Shown: positions 8,624 through 17,265 of the stretch, piece after piece | How positions within the stretch are numbered: the first letter of the stretch is position 1 | Layout: the number at the start of each line of letters is the position of its first letter | Origin: Bacteroidota bacterium | GTDB lineage: Bacteria > Bacteroidota > Bacteroidia > Bacteroidales > Dysgonomonadaceae | Reading direction: 5' to 3' | Assembly (NCBI GenBank): GCA_023399295.1 | Contig: JAEWQF010000032.1 | Location: 3,361 to 67,360 of the forward strand | Length of the DNA: 64,000 bases | Notes under the pieces: generated by a model | What the model was told of the DNA's origin: nothing | Database searches by the model: none | The model's input: only the letters and a program-made list of their open reading frames with translations | Program-made: the position numbers and the translations under genes

Positions 8624-8655
8624 CTCAACAATTCAACAGTTCACCAGTTCACCGG
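8624..8655. repeat. Four tandem octamers at the 3' end of the arginine deiminase gene
   Basis: Four 8-nt units follow each other: CTCAACAA, TTCAACAG, TTCACCAG, TTCACCGG. The last two units overlap the final codons and stop of the arginine deiminase gene. The gap between the convergent yjjG and arcA genes otherwise holds no clear terminator. Confidence 0.65.
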
Positions 8656-9912
8656 TGAGCGCCGCAGCGGCATTGTCATACAGCGGGGACCACCGCCACC
8701 ACGTGGCAGCTCCGACCCTTCGAGGGTGATCACGCAGCGATCCGGTGTAGCGAGGTCGTAGCGTCCCTGAATCACTTCTGCAGCGCTCACAACGCGGAAT
8801 CCGTGTTTGCTGAGTTCCTCCAATGTGTGTACGTTTCGTGCGTAGGAGAGTACCTTTCCCGGAGCAATTGCCAGGAAGTTGGCACCACTGTGCCATTGCT
8901 CCCGCTCCTGATCCCAGTCGTCGGCCTTGCCGCCACATACCACCGGTTCCAGGTCAAGCCCCAGCTTACGAAGCAGGGGTAGGATGCCTCCGGCAGCACT
9001 GATCCTGGCAACCCTGCCGTGGTCGATCTGTATGTGGACTGTCTGGTAACGGGAGTTGTCCAATATCAGTGGTTTGTAGACCATTGCCTTGTCTCTGTCG
9101 AGCATGGTGAACACCATGTCGAGATGAATAAAGGATTCGGGTGATTCAGGCAATTGCTGAACGATCACATGTTTTTTCCCCGATCCGTTCCGGCAAAACT
9201 CCTTCACCAGCATGTCGATTCCCTCTGTTGTGGTCCTGGCACCATTGCCGATCAGCAGGATATCCTCCCTCACCACCAACAAATCTCCCCCCTCAATCTT
9301 TACCTCGGGGTTGTGTTGTGACAGTTGGTAACTGTTCAGCTTCCTGTTCTCGAAAAAGAGACCGCTGTCGAAGATGGCATCCATGATCATTGCCTCACGC
9401 ATCCGTACGTTGTTGGCCATCTTGCAAACCAGTGCACTGTTGCCGATTACTGCGGAGGCGTCGCGTGTAAAGTAGAAGTTATAGAGTGGTTTGAGGGCAT
9501 AATACTCTTCCCTGAGAAAATCGGTAAGCGTGCCAACCTTAAGGGGAAGTCCCTCGATGAGTATGGTAGCAAGTGTTGCAGGCGGCAGCTCTGTCAGGTA
9601 ATCAAAATAGTCTGGTACCTGTTCGGCCGCACAGATCTGTCCAATCAGTGCCTTCTTGTGTGCGTCCGATGACAACAGTCTGGTAAGCAGATCTGTAACC
9701 TTGAACACCTTGGCTTGTTTCTGCAATACACCCAGCAGTTGGTCATATTCCCTGCAGGCAATCGAGAGGTTCAGTATGTCGCTGTAAAGGGCTCTCTGCG
9801 CGTTTCGGGGAGTCATATTCTCCACTTCTGCGCCCGGGTAGTGCATCAACACCGCCTCCAGGTTTCCGATCTCAGACTGTACAGACAGGGGCAATAGATG
9901 ATTCTCTTTCAT
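8641..9912 (-). CDS. arcA: Arginine deiminase
   Basis: Hydrolyses L-arginine to citrulline and ammonia, the first step of the arginine deiminase pathway, in the cytosol. The 423-aa length fits the family. Visible motifs are FTRDASAVIG, EGGD and HLDMVFTMLD (substrate and catalytic residues), and a C-terminal GGGGPRCMTMP with the nucleophilic Cys at about residue 411. The start at 9912 (MKENHLLPLSVQSEIG) matches the family; the open frame upstream to 9963 is not needed. No ornithine carbamoyltransferase, carbamate kinase or antiporter gene is adjacent, so the pathway partners must lie elsewhere or the enzyme serves nitrogen release or acid tolerance. Confidence 0.94.
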   Translation of the reverse strand: MKENHLLPLSVQSEIGNLEAVLMHYPGAEVENMTPRNAQRALYSDILNLSIACREYDQLLGVLQKQAKVFKVTDLLTRLLSSDAHKKALIGQICAAEQVPDYFDYLTELPPATLATILIEGLPLKVGTLTDFLREEYYALKPLYNFYFTRDASAVIGNSALVCKMANNVRMREAMIMDAIFDSGLFFENRKLNSYQLSQHNPEVKIEGGDLLVVREDILLIGNGARTTTEGIDMLVKEFCRNGSGKKHVIVQQLPESPESFIHLDMVFTMLDRDKAMVYKPLILDNSRYQTVHIQIDHGRVARISAAGGILPLLRKLGLDLEPVVCGGKADDWDQEREQWHSGANFLAIAPGKVLSYARNVHTLEELSKHGFRVVSAAEVIQGRYDLATPDRCVITLEGSELPRGGGGPRCMTMPLRRSPVNW

Positions 9913-9930
9913 ACACAATTTTCTTTCAAA

Positions 9931-9960
9931 CAAATATAAACAAATTGTGACATTCGACAA
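9931..9960 (-). promoter_or_regulatory. Promoter of arginine deiminase gene
   Basis: On the minus strand a -7 box TATATTTG (9931-9938) is preceded, after 19 nt, by TTG (9958-9960). This is close to the Bacteroidota consensus TTTG-N19/20-TAnnTTTG. It lies 19 nt before the ATG and is the best-formed promoter in the window. Confidence 0.65.
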
Positions 9961-10021
9961 CATTTCTGTACAAAAAGAACTCTTTTTTTGGAGGTGCTAC
10001 CAGAACGTTATTTTTTTTTTA

Positions 10022-10029
10022 TATATTTG
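10022..10029 (+). promoter_or_regulatory. Bacteroidota -7 box for the LacI-family regulator
   Basis: TATATTTG, an exact TAnnTTTG match directly after an AT-rich run (about 10010-10021). It would give a leader of roughly 95 nt before the regulator ATG at 10132. No -33 element or LacI-type palindrome is evident nearby, so autoregulation is not indicated. Confidence 0.5.
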
Positions 10030-10131
10030 AAACTTGTGACCCCCTGCTACCCACTTTTTGATGCGGTTTTCCGTTGATGCACCGGTAGCCCGGAGTTACT
10101 TGTAATCTTAGAAAATGAGGGGGATACATCA

Positions 10132-11139
10132 ATGGCGCAAATCACCTTAAAAGATATCGCAAAAGCACTTAACTTGTCGCCTTCTACCGTGTCACGGGCC
10201 ATGAAAGATCATCCCGCTATCAGTGAGGAGACACGCAAGCTGGTGCATGCTTATGCGCTGGAACACAGGTACAAGCCAAACACCCTGGCCATGCAGTTGC
10301 GCACCAACCGGAACAACACCATCGGGGTCATCGTGCCGGAGATCGTGCATTATTTCTTTTCCACTGTGCTGTCGGGTATTCAGGTGGAAGCGGAGGGTGA
10401 TGGCTACAATGTGCTCTTCTGTCAGTCAAACGAAGATTACGCACGTGAGGTACGCAGCGTGGAGACGCTGCTGGATGCACGGGTATGTGGTATCCTGGCC
10501 TCCCAATCGAAGACAACAGCCCGATTTGACCATTTTGGAGAGATCATCGAAAACGGGGTGCATCTTGTGTTTTTTGATCGCATCTGTACCGGCATCAACA
10601 CCGATAAGGTGGTGGTGGATGATTACGCGGGTGCCTATCATGCGGTGGAGCATCTGATTGAGACGGGTTGCCGACGGATTGCATTTCTTGGCTCCACACC
10701 CACCATGCCCATTGCCAATAACAGGAGGATGGGTTATGAGGACGCCCTGCGCAAACAGAAACTAACGGTGGTGAGCGAGATGAGCCGTATCTGCGATACC
10801 GTGGAGCTGGCGCACAGCGTGGTGCCTGAGATGCTACAGCTGCAACCGGTACCGGATGCCTTCTTTTGCATCAATGATGAGGTCGCCTCCTCCTGTATCC
10901 GGATAGTGAAAGCTGCCGGCTACCGCGTTCCCGATGAGATCTCGGTGTGTGGATTCACCAACAGCTACCTCACCGAGGTGACCGATCCAACCCTGACCAG
11001 CGTGGATCAGCACGGCTTTGAGATGGGACGTACTGCAGCCCGGCTGCTGATCAACCGTATTGAGGGCAAAGAAACCAAGCCGGGTGCGGTGAGCCGCCTG
11101 ATCAAGACCGACCTGGTTGTAAAGAGATCGACACGATAA
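10132..11139 (+). CDS. LacI-family transcriptional regulator
   Basis: A 335-aa DNA-binding regulator. The helix-turn-helix with hinge is at residues 4-60 (TLKDIAKALNLSPSTVSRAM at 5-24, then a Leu-containing hinge region near AMQLRTNR). The rest is a periplasmic-binding-protein-like effector domain starting IGVIVPEI. It stands directly before the MFS/GH13 operon and in the same region as the sus operon. Both operons carry a matching LacI-type palindrome (11148-11161, 27873-27886), so it is the natural candidate regulator of alpha-glucan use. The effector is likely a malto-oligosaccharide or related sugar (inferred). No SusR-type sensor is present in the window. Confidence 0.93.
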   Translation: MAQITLKDIAKALNLSPSTVSRAMKDHPAISEETRKLVHAYALEHRYKPNTLAMQLRTNRNNTIGVIVPEIVHYFFSTVLSGIQVEAEGDGYNVLFCQSNEDYAREVRSVETLLDARVCGILASQSKTTARFDHFGEIIENGVHLVFFDRICTGINTDKVVVDDYAGAYHAVEHLIETGCRRIAFLGSTPTMPIANNRRMGYEDALRKQKLTVVSEMSRICDTVELAHSVVPEMLQLQPVPDAFFCINDEVASSCIRIVKAAGYRVPDEISVCGFTNSYLTEVTDPTLTSVDQHGFEMGRTAARLLINRIEGKETKPGAVSRLIKTDLVVKRSTR

Positions 11140-11147
11140 GCCTTTCA

Positions 11148-11161
11148 TGCATTCGTTTGCA
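11148..11161. promoter_or_regulatory. LacI-type operator upstream of the MFS/GH13 operon
   Basis: TGCATTCGTTTGCA, a near-palindrome fitting the LacI-family pattern TGCAANCGNTTGCA in all but one position. Its edge is 54 nt upstream of the -7 box at 11216. It differs by one base from the site upstream of susC. It starts 9 nt after the regulator stop codon. Confidence 0.75.
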
Positions 11162-11215
11162 CAAGTATTGCGGCAGTTCGGTACGGTGACAGGCTTCATG
11201 GTGGGGAATACTCCC

Positions 11216-11223
11216 TATATTTG
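11216..11223 (+). promoter_or_regulatory. Bacteroidota -7 box for the MFS/GH13 operon
   Basis: TATATTTG, an exact TAnnTTTG match 23 nt before the MFS ATG. There is no TTTG/TTG at the -33 distance (sequence there is GGCTTCATGG), which is what an activator-dependent promoter would look like. Confidence 0.6.
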
Positions 11224-11230
11224 TCTATGA

Positions 11231-11244
11231 CATAAACGTTTGTA
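11231..11244. promoter_or_regulatory. Possible second LacI-type site at the MFS start
   Basis: The sequence CATAAACGTTTGTA has a perfect AAACGTTT core centred on CG, with weaker outer arms than the sites at 11148 and 27873. It lies just downstream of the -7 box, up to 2 nt before the MFS ATG. Occupation here would block initiation or elongation. This is suggestive only. Confidence 0.4.
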
Positions 11245-11246
11245 TC

Positions 11247-12776
11247 ATGAAGAAAAGACACCTTTCCTTTTGGGAGATATGGAACATGAGCTTCGGGTTC
11301 CTGGGCATTCAGTTTGGCTTTGCCCTTCAGAATGCCAATGTGAGCCGTATATTTGAGACGCTCGGTGCCCGGGTGGAGGATATCCCCATCCTCTGGATCG
11401 CTGCTCCTATCACGGGGTTGATCATTCAACCCATCATTGGCCACCTGAGCGACAACACCTGGAACCGTTTTGGCCGTCGTCGTCCCTATTTCATGATAGG
11501 GGCTATCCTGACTACACTGGCTCTCTTTTTCATGCCCAACTCACCCTCGCTCTGGATTGCCGCGGGTATGCTCTGGATCATGGACGGTTCAATCAATATC
11601 TCGATGGAGCCGTTCCGTGCCTTCGTGGGTGACAACCTACCCTCCGAACAGCGCACCATGGGCTTTGCCATGCAGAGCTTCTTCATCGGTACTGGAGCCG
11701 TGGTTGCTTCGGCACTCCCTTATATCCTTACCAACTGGTTCGGCGTACCCAATACGGCCCCCGAGGGGATGATACCGCTATCGGTGAAGCTCTCCTTCTA
11801 TATCGGTGGGGTGGTTCTCTTCCTCTCGGTGCTCTACACGGTGCTCACCTCGAAGGAGTACTCGCCGGAGGAGCTGGCTGCCTTCGAGGAGGAAAAGGAA
11901 AAGATGACCGGCGTGAAGAGCGTTGCTAAAATAGCGGTTACCTCCGGTCAGTTCCTGCGCAAAGGAGCGATCTGGACCCTGGTTGGGGTTGTTGCCTCCG
12001 CGCTGATCTTCTTCTCCTCCCTCGGTGAACAGAACGGGCAGCTTTACATCGTAGGAGGTCTGTTGCTGGTCTTCGGAATCATCCTGCTGCTCTCCGGTGT
12101 GATCACCAAGAGCTCTTCAAGTACAAATGGCATGGTGGCGATCATGAACGACCTGCTCCATATGCCCAAAACAATGGGGCAGTTGGCGGTGGTGCAGTTC
12201 TTCTCCTGGCTCGCCTTCTACGCCATGTGGATCTATACCACACCCGCCATCACGCAGCATGTTTACGGTACCACCGACTCCAGCAGTCTGCTCTACAACC
12301 AGGGAGCCAACTGGGTGGGAGTGCTCTTCGCTGTCTACAACGGGGTCTCAGCCATCAGCGCTTTCCTGTTGCCGGCACTGGCACGACAGATCGGACGCAA
12401 GGCGACGCATGCCATTGCCCTGACAATGGGAGGAGTGGCCTTCATCTCCCTCTTCTTCATAGGTGATCCCCAGCTGCTGTTGCTCCCCATGATTGGTGTC
12501 GGCTTTGCCTGGGGAAGCATCCTCTCCATGCCCTACGCCATCCTCACCGGTTCGCTGCCGGCCGATAAGATGGGAACCTACATGGGCATCTTCAACTTCT
12601 TCATCGTCATCCCGCAGATCCTGGCTGCCAGCATCCTGGGATATATCACCAGCGAGCTGTTCGAGGGGCGGGTGATCCTTACTCTGGTGCTCGCCGGCTG
12701 TTCGCTGATCGTGGGAGCCCTGAGTGTCTTCCTGGTGCAGGACAGTGATGATGTCTACAAGATGCAGAAAAAATAA
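11247..12776 (+). CDS. SLC45-type MFS sugar transporter
   Basis: Inner-membrane transporter of 509 aa with about 12 hydrophobic segments. It opens with SFWEIWNMSFGFLGIQFGFALQ, typical of SLC45/GPH-like sugar:cation symporters of Bacteroidota. The loop 2-3 motif HLSDNTWNRFGRRRPYF follows at about residues 70-87. Homologues in such loci import maltose, sucrose or malto-oligosaccharides from the periplasm; the location beside GH13 genes supports malto-oligosaccharides here. An insertion of about 30 charged residues after the sixth helix (EELAAFEEEKEKMTGVKS) forms the central cytoplasmic loop. It precedes the GH13 lipoprotein by 18 nt, so they form an operon. Confidence 0.9.
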   Translation: MKKRHLSFWEIWNMSFGFLGIQFGFALQNANVSRIFETLGARVEDIPILWIAAPITGLIIQPIIGHLSDNTWNRFGRRRPYFMIGAILTTLALFFMPNSPSLWIAAGMLWIMDGSINISMEPFRAFVGDNLPSEQRTMGFAMQSFFIGTGAVVASALPYILTNWFGVPNTAPEGMIPLSVKLSFYIGGVVLFLSVLYTVLTSKEYSPEELAAFEEEKEKMTGVKSVAKIAVTSGQFLRKGAIWTLVGVVASALIFFSSLGEQNGQLYIVGGLLLVFGIILLLSGVITKSSSSTNGMVAIMNDLLHMPKTMGQLAVVQFFSWLAFYAMWIYTTPAITQHVYGTTDSSSLLYNQGANWVGVLFAVYNGVSAISAFLLPALARQIGRKATHAIALTMGGVAFISLFFIGDPQLLLLPMIGVGFAWGSILSMPYAILTGSLPADKMGTYMGIFNFFIVIPQILAASILGYITSELFEGRVILTLVLAGCSLIVGALSVFLVQDSDDVYKMQKK

Positions 12777-12794
12777 CTGACCAATTATAAAAGA

Positions 12795-14150
12795 ATGAAA
12801 AAAATACTACTCTACACCCTGCTCATCACCCTGTTGGTGTCGTGCGGGAACAAAAACAAACAAGCTGAAACGACCGGTACTGCCGAGCATGTCCGACCCG
12901 AATGGGTGTATGATGCGGTACTCTATGAAGTCAACACGCGTCAGTTCACTCCCGAAGGGACGTTCACTGCCTTTGCAGCACACCTGCCCCGTCTCAGTGA
13001 ACTGGGTGCCGATATCCTCTGGTTTATGCCCATACAGCCGATCGGTGAAAAAGATCGCAAGGGCACGCTGGGAAGCTACTACTCCATCATCGATTATACC
13101 GCGGTGAACAGTGAGTTTGGCACGCTGGACGATTTCCGGAAGCTGGTCGATCAGGCTCACGGACTGGGTATGAAGGTGATCCTCGACTGGGTGGCCAACC
13201 ATACCTCGCGCGATGCGCTGTGGGTGGAGGCTCATCCCGAATGGTACGTGCGGGACAGCCTGGGTGAGCTGAACGTGATGTACGACTGGACCGATATTGC
13301 CCAGCTCGATTACAGCAAGCCGGAGATGCGTGAAGCGATGATTGCCTCTATGCTCTTCTGGGTGCGCGAAACCGGTATCGATGGCTTCCGTTGCGATGTG
13401 GCGGGTGAACTGCCGACCGACTTCTGGGTAGAGGCGAAGGATTCACTTACAAGGCTCAATCCGGAAATCTTTATGCTTGCCGAGGCGGAGAAGCCTGAGT
13501 TGAACGAGTCGCTGTTCGATGCCTACTATGCCTGGGATTTCCACCACCGAATGAATGCGGTGGCGCAGGGTGTGGAGGGTGTTGATTCGCTCAGGGCGTC
13601 ATTCGACAGGATGACCGATCATTTCGCCCCTGACGCCATCCCGATGTTCTTCACTTCCAACCACGATGAGAACTCCTGGAACGGTACCGAGTTCGAACGG
13701 ATGGGTGAGGCGGCACGCAGCTTTGCAGTACTCACCTATATGCTGCCCGGCATGCCATTGATCTACAGTGGTCAGGAAGCCGGTTTCGACCATCGATTGG
13801 CTTTCTTTGAGAAGGATGAGATCGACTGGAGCGATCCGCAGGATTTCACCTCTTTATACACCGCACTGAATCGTTTCAAAAAGGAACAGAAGGCGCTGCA
13901 GGCTCCCGGCCGCAGTGGTAAGATGAGCGAGATTGGAAATGACAGGCCGCAGTCGGTATGGTCTTTCCGCCGCATGAACGAAGGCAGCGAGGTGATCGCA
14001 TTGCTCAACCTAAGCAACGAAACGGTAGAGGTAACCTTCGAGGAGCCCCTGCCGGGTGTGGGTTATCACCTCTTTCCCGGTGGGGAGGAGGCTGAAGCTG
14101 CCACAATGATGCAGCTTAGGCCCTGGGAGTACAGGATCTTTTACAAGTAA
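12795..14150 (+). CDS. GH13 alpha-amylase-family lipoprotein
   Basis: A 451-aa glycoside hydrolase that should cleave alpha-1,4-linked glucans. The signal peptide ends in a lipobox (LLVSC, Cys17), so it is lipid-anchored. The catalytic triad of family 13 is present: nucleophile D201 (GFRCD), acid/base E230 (MLAEAE) and transition-state D291 (SNHDE). DWVANHTS at 131-138 is conserved region I. The C-terminal beta domain ends WEYRIFYK. Being short and paired with an MFS transporter, it probably acts on small malto-oligosaccharides in the periplasm (inference). A strong terminator follows 36 nt downstream. Confidence 0.92.
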   Translation: MKKILLYTLLITLLVSCGNKNKQAETTGTAEHVRPEWVYDAVLYEVNTRQFTPEGTFTAFAAHLPRLSELGADILWFMPIQPIGEKDRKGTLGSYYSIIDYTAVNSEFGTLDDFRKLVDQAHGLGMKVILDWVANHTSRDALWVEAHPEWYVRDSLGELNVMYDWTDIAQLDYSKPEMREAMIASMLFWVRETGIDGFRCDVAGELPTDFWVEAKDSLTRLNPEIFMLAEAEKPELNESLFDAYYAWDFHHRMNAVAQGVEGVDSLRASFDRMTDHFAPDAIPMFFTSNHDENSWNGTEFERMGEAARSFAVLTYMLPGMPLIYSGQEAGFDHRLAFFEKDEIDWSDPQDFTSLYTALNRFKKEQKALQAPGRSGKMSEIGNDRPQSVWSFRRMNEGSEVIALLNLSNETVEVTFEEPLPGVGYHLFPGGEEAEAATMMQLRPWEYRIFYK

Positions 14151-14185
14151 ACTCGCAGCGGATGTTTCCGCACAAGGCATAAAAA

Positions 14186-14216
14186 AACCCGGGCATCCTC
14201 TGTCCGGGTTCTTTTT
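14186..14216. terminator. Bidirectional intrinsic terminator between GH13 and flavodoxin genes
   Basis: A 7-bp stem AACCCGG/CCGGGTT (14186-14192, 14204-14210) with an 11-nt loop lies between an A-run and a T-run. It can end transcription from both the plus-strand GH13 gene and the minus-strand flavodoxin gene. Confidence 0.85.
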
Positions 14217-14222
14217 TGCTGT

Positions 14223-14729
14223 TTACTGCAGGTAGGGCTTCAGTTGTTCCACCCAGGCGGCAATTCGTTCATCGGTCAGCTCAGGCTCGGTGTCGTCGTC
14301 GAGCGGCAACCCCACGAACATCTCATCCACCAGCGCACGGGAATATTCGAAGTCATACCCTTCGGGTGAGACCTGTCCCACGACAGTCGCACCTTTTTCT
14401 TTCACGATCTCGTAGAGGATGCCGATGGCATCGACAAATGAGCTGGGGTAGATGGAGGCATCGCCCATGCCGAAGATGGCGACGGTCTTGCCGGAGAGGT
14501 CCAGTTTCTCCAGCTTGGGGTAGAAGTCGTTCCAGTCGTCCTGCAGGTCCTGCACCCCCCAGGTGGAGACCCCCATGATCAATACCTCGTGTGTGAGGAA
14601 GGGTTGTTCATCTCCGTCGTAAATGTCGACCAGGGTGGGGGTGTAATCTGCCATCACTGCAGCGATCTTCTCTGCGGCTCTCTTGGTGTTCTCGGTACTG
14701 GATCCGTAAATAATTGCAATTGACTTCAT
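14223..14729 (-). CDS. fldA: Flavodoxin
   Basis: A 168-aa FMN-binding electron carrier of the long-chain type. The phosphate-binding loop YGSSTENTKR is at residues 8-17. The FMN-contacting loops are STWGVQDLQDDW at about 55 and GMGDASIYPSSF at about 87, with the variable GDxxxY pattern. It replaces or complements ferredoxin in low-potential reactions such as pyruvate oxidation. The gene stands alone in the middle of the glycan region, convergent with one GH13 gene and downstream of another, 132 nt after the latter's stop. Confidence 0.94.
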   Translation of the reverse strand: MKSIAIIYGSSTENTKRAAEKIAAVMADYTPTLVDIYDGDEQPFLTHEVLIMGVSTWGVQDLQDDWNDFYPKLEKLDLSGKTVAIFGMGDASIYPSSFVDAIGILYEIVKEKGATVVGQVSPEGYDFEYSRALVDEMFVGLPLDDDTEPELTDERIAAWVEQLKPYLQ

Positions 14730-14860
14730 GCGATAATATTGTATTTCCTGTTGATGTTTCTGTCATGCACCCTTATCATCGGGTTATCTATGTAAACACA
14801 AACGGGATGAAAAAGTTTTTAAAGAGGTTGTCGGATCATCCAAATATCATCCATGTATTG

Positions 14861-17218
14861 TTATGGTTCGAAAGAGGTAAAGATCCGGAAGCTGTTGGCC
14901 GGCACGCTGACGGACATTGACAGTGTGTGCACCGTGCTCTTTTCCACCGGGTTGAGGTAGTTGTACCAGTCGCCCTGTTTCGGGAAGGTGGTGGTTGCCT
15001 CGATGGCTGAGTTGGTGAAGTTGCCCACCACCACCACCTGTTTGGCACTGCCGAAGGAGGAGAGAGTCAGGAAACGGCCCTGCTCCCAGAACGATTCGGT
15101 CACCTGCCAGTTGAGTGTGGCGGTTGGAGTGAAAAGTTCCGGATGATCCCGTCGCAGGTTGATCAGCGCCATGTAGGTATCATGGAGCGCTTTGCGTTCC
15201 GGCACCTCCAGGTATTCCCACCGCACCGGTTTGCGTCCTGTACGTCCGTTCTGATCGATGGAGACATCATAACCCAGCTCGCCGAACTGCCACACCATCT
15301 TCGGGCCGGGTACGGTGAAGAAGAAGGCGGCGTTGACTCCCAGCTGGGCCATCTGCGCATCGAGACTTGTCTTCAGGATGCCATTGCCATACTGTGCCTG
15401 TTTGTAGGCGGCCCGTTCCTCGTCGTGGCTCTCCATATAACTCACCAGGCTGTTCGAGGGGCGAGCAGAGGTATTGTAATAGAGACCCCTGAAATCAGAT
15501 TCGCTCTTCCAACCCATGGCTGCCTGCGCATAGGCGTGGTTGCGGTTGCGCCACACCATCATGCCGTCGTTGCTGAGCTCCGTCTCCTCCTTGTCGTCGG
15601 CGAAATGTTCCAGGATCACCCAAGCTGCCGGATCCACCGCCTTGATGGCCTGGTTGTACTCCTTCAGGATGGCCACACGGGAGGCGTCGTAATTGCTAGC
15701 TGTTGACTCGGTAGAGGAGCGCTGTGTGAATCCCTTGGTGAGGTCGAACCGGAAGCCGTCGATGTGGTACTCCTCCAGCAGGAACCGCAGGTTGCGCTTC
15801 ACGAAACTGCGCACCAGCTCCGACTCATGGTTGAAGTCGTGGAAGACGCTATAGGGGTGGGGGGCTTCCACATTGAAGTAGGGGTTGTTTGCTGCTGTTT
15901 TGTTGTTCGCCGCATCCCACCACATCTTTGCAAAGGGATTGTCACCGGTGGCGTGGTTGTAGACCACGTCGAGGATCACCGCCATGCCCCGCTTGTGACA
16001 CTCATCGATAAACTGCTTGTACATCCGGTCGGTGCCGTAGGCCTTGTCCATGGCGAAGAAGAAGGCGGGGTTGTAACCCCAGCTGTCGTTGCCGTCGAAC
16101 TCCTGCACCGGCATCAGCTCGATGGCATTCACGCCGAGCGACTGCAGATAGTCCAGCTTCGCCATCGCCCCGTTGATGTCGCCACTTTCCGTGAAGTCGC
16201 GCAGCAACAGCTCGTAGATCACCAGGTTGTCGCGTGAGGGTTTCTCGAAGTGGGGAACCTGCCAGTTAAACGTCTCCTGTTGGATCTTGAATACCGAGAC
16301 CATCCCTATGGCTCCCTCGGGGTAGGTCAGATTTCCCGGGTAAGTGGTGGCAGAGATATATTTGTCGTTGTTTGGATCCAGCACCTTGCGGGCATAGGGA
16401 TCAGCTACGCGGATGGCATCCTTGCCGCTGCTGCCCACATAGTACTGGAAGGCATACTCTTTTGTCTGGTCGAGGCCGGTGAGGGTGATCCACCAACAGC
16501 CGGCGGCATCGTCGCGGAACATCTGCGACTGCACGTCGTTGCTCAGCGTCCAGTTGTTGAAGTCGCCCACCAGATGAGCAAAATCCTTCCGTGCGCCATA
16601 CTTGTCCTTATCATAGAGCACCAGCATCACGGTGTTGTTGTCCACGATGTTGATGCCATGCTCCATCCCTGTGGGGAGAGTGCCTGTCTTGATGGCTCCC
16701 GGCTGGAAGGGCTTGTATTTGCTGTCGGTGATGCCGGTGATGAACGTGTCATTCTCAATTCCTTTTTTTGTGCCATCGGCACTTCGGATCACGATGCCGA
16801 TCCTGTTTACCGGTGTCTCGCCTGAGCCAAACCACTGGCGGATGGAGGGAGTCAGTTGGATGCTCCAGGTGCTCTTTTCATCTGCCACCTTTGTCATCCT
16901 GCATTTGGCGATGTTCTCATCCCATGCTGCAGGCACATGCTTCCAGGTGCCCTCGCTCACCACGCCGATATGGATGTATACCTCACCGGTGTAGTTATTC
17001 AACTGCGATGTTGAGGCAGCTTTGAACCAGATTGTCAGCTCCTTGTCGGCATCGGGTGACGCAAGGTCCCATGAGATACCCTCCTTGATGGTGACCGGTT
17101 TTTCCGGCTCCGGCTCGGGTTCCGGTTGGGGTTCTGGCGTCACCACCGGATCCTCCGCACAGGAGAGAACGAAGAGGATCATCAACAAATATAGAAAGGA
17201 ATGGACTGAAAATTTCAT
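14861..17218 (-). CDS. GH13 alpha-glucan hydrolase lipoprotein with N-terminal accessory domains
   Basis: A 785-aa lipid-anchored enzyme (lipobox VLSC, Cys20). A Pro-Glu repeat linker (PEPQPEPEPEPEKP, 29-42) holds it away from the membrane. An N-terminal beta domain (about 45-180) seems related to the DUF4961-type modules found on Bacteroidota amylases. A CBM48-like domain follows (about 195-295, HLVGDFNNW). The GH13 barrel runs from about 330 to 700, with nucleophile D492 (GFRFD), acid/base E537 (ILEHF) and D599 (ESHDE), and ends with a beta domain. Such CBM48-bearing enzymes are often pullulanases or branching-type amylases; a surface role like SusG is plausible. It follows susA by 47 nt on the same strand, the last gene of the sus series. 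Confidence 0.9.
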   Translation of the reverse strand: MKFSVHSFLYLLMILFVLSCAEDPVVTPEPQPEPEPEPEKPVTIKEGISWDLASPDADKELTIWFKAASTSQLNNYTGEVYIHIGVVSEGTWKHVPAAWDENIAKCRMTKVADEKSTWSIQLTPSIRQWFGSGETPVNRIGIVIRSADGTKKGIENDTFITGITDSKYKPFQPGAIKTGTLPTGMEHGINIVDNNTVMLVLYDKDKYGARKDFAHLVGDFNNWTLSNDVQSQMFRDDAAGCWWITLTGLDQTKEYAFQYYVGSSGKDAIRVADPYARKVLDPNNDKYISATTYPGNLTYPEGAIGMVSVFKIQQETFNWQVPHFEKPSRDNLVIYELLLRDFTESGDINGAMAKLDYLQSLGVNAIELMPVQEFDGNDSWGYNPAFFFAMDKAYGTDRMYKQFIDECHKRGMAVILDVVYNHATGDNPFAKMWWDAANNKTAANNPYFNVEAPHPYSVFHDFNHESELVRSFVKRNLRFLLEEYHIDGFRFDLTKGFTQRSSTESTASNYDASRVAILKEYNQAIKAVDPAAWVILEHFADDKEETELSNDGMMVWRNRNHAYAQAAMGWKSESDFRGLYYNTSARPSNSLVSYMESHDEERAAYKQAQYGNGILKTSLDAQMAQLGVNAAFFFTVPGPKMVWQFGELGYDVSIDQNGRTGRKPVRWEYLEVPERKALHDTYMALINLRRDHPELFTPTATLNWQVTESFWEQGRFLTLSSFGSAKQVVVVGNFTNSAIEATTTFPKQGDWYNYLNPVEKSTVHTLSMSVSVPANSFRIFTSFEP

Positions 17219-17265
17219 GCGGTGTTGTTTTGGGAAATCAGGCGTATAACGGGATCATCGTTTTT

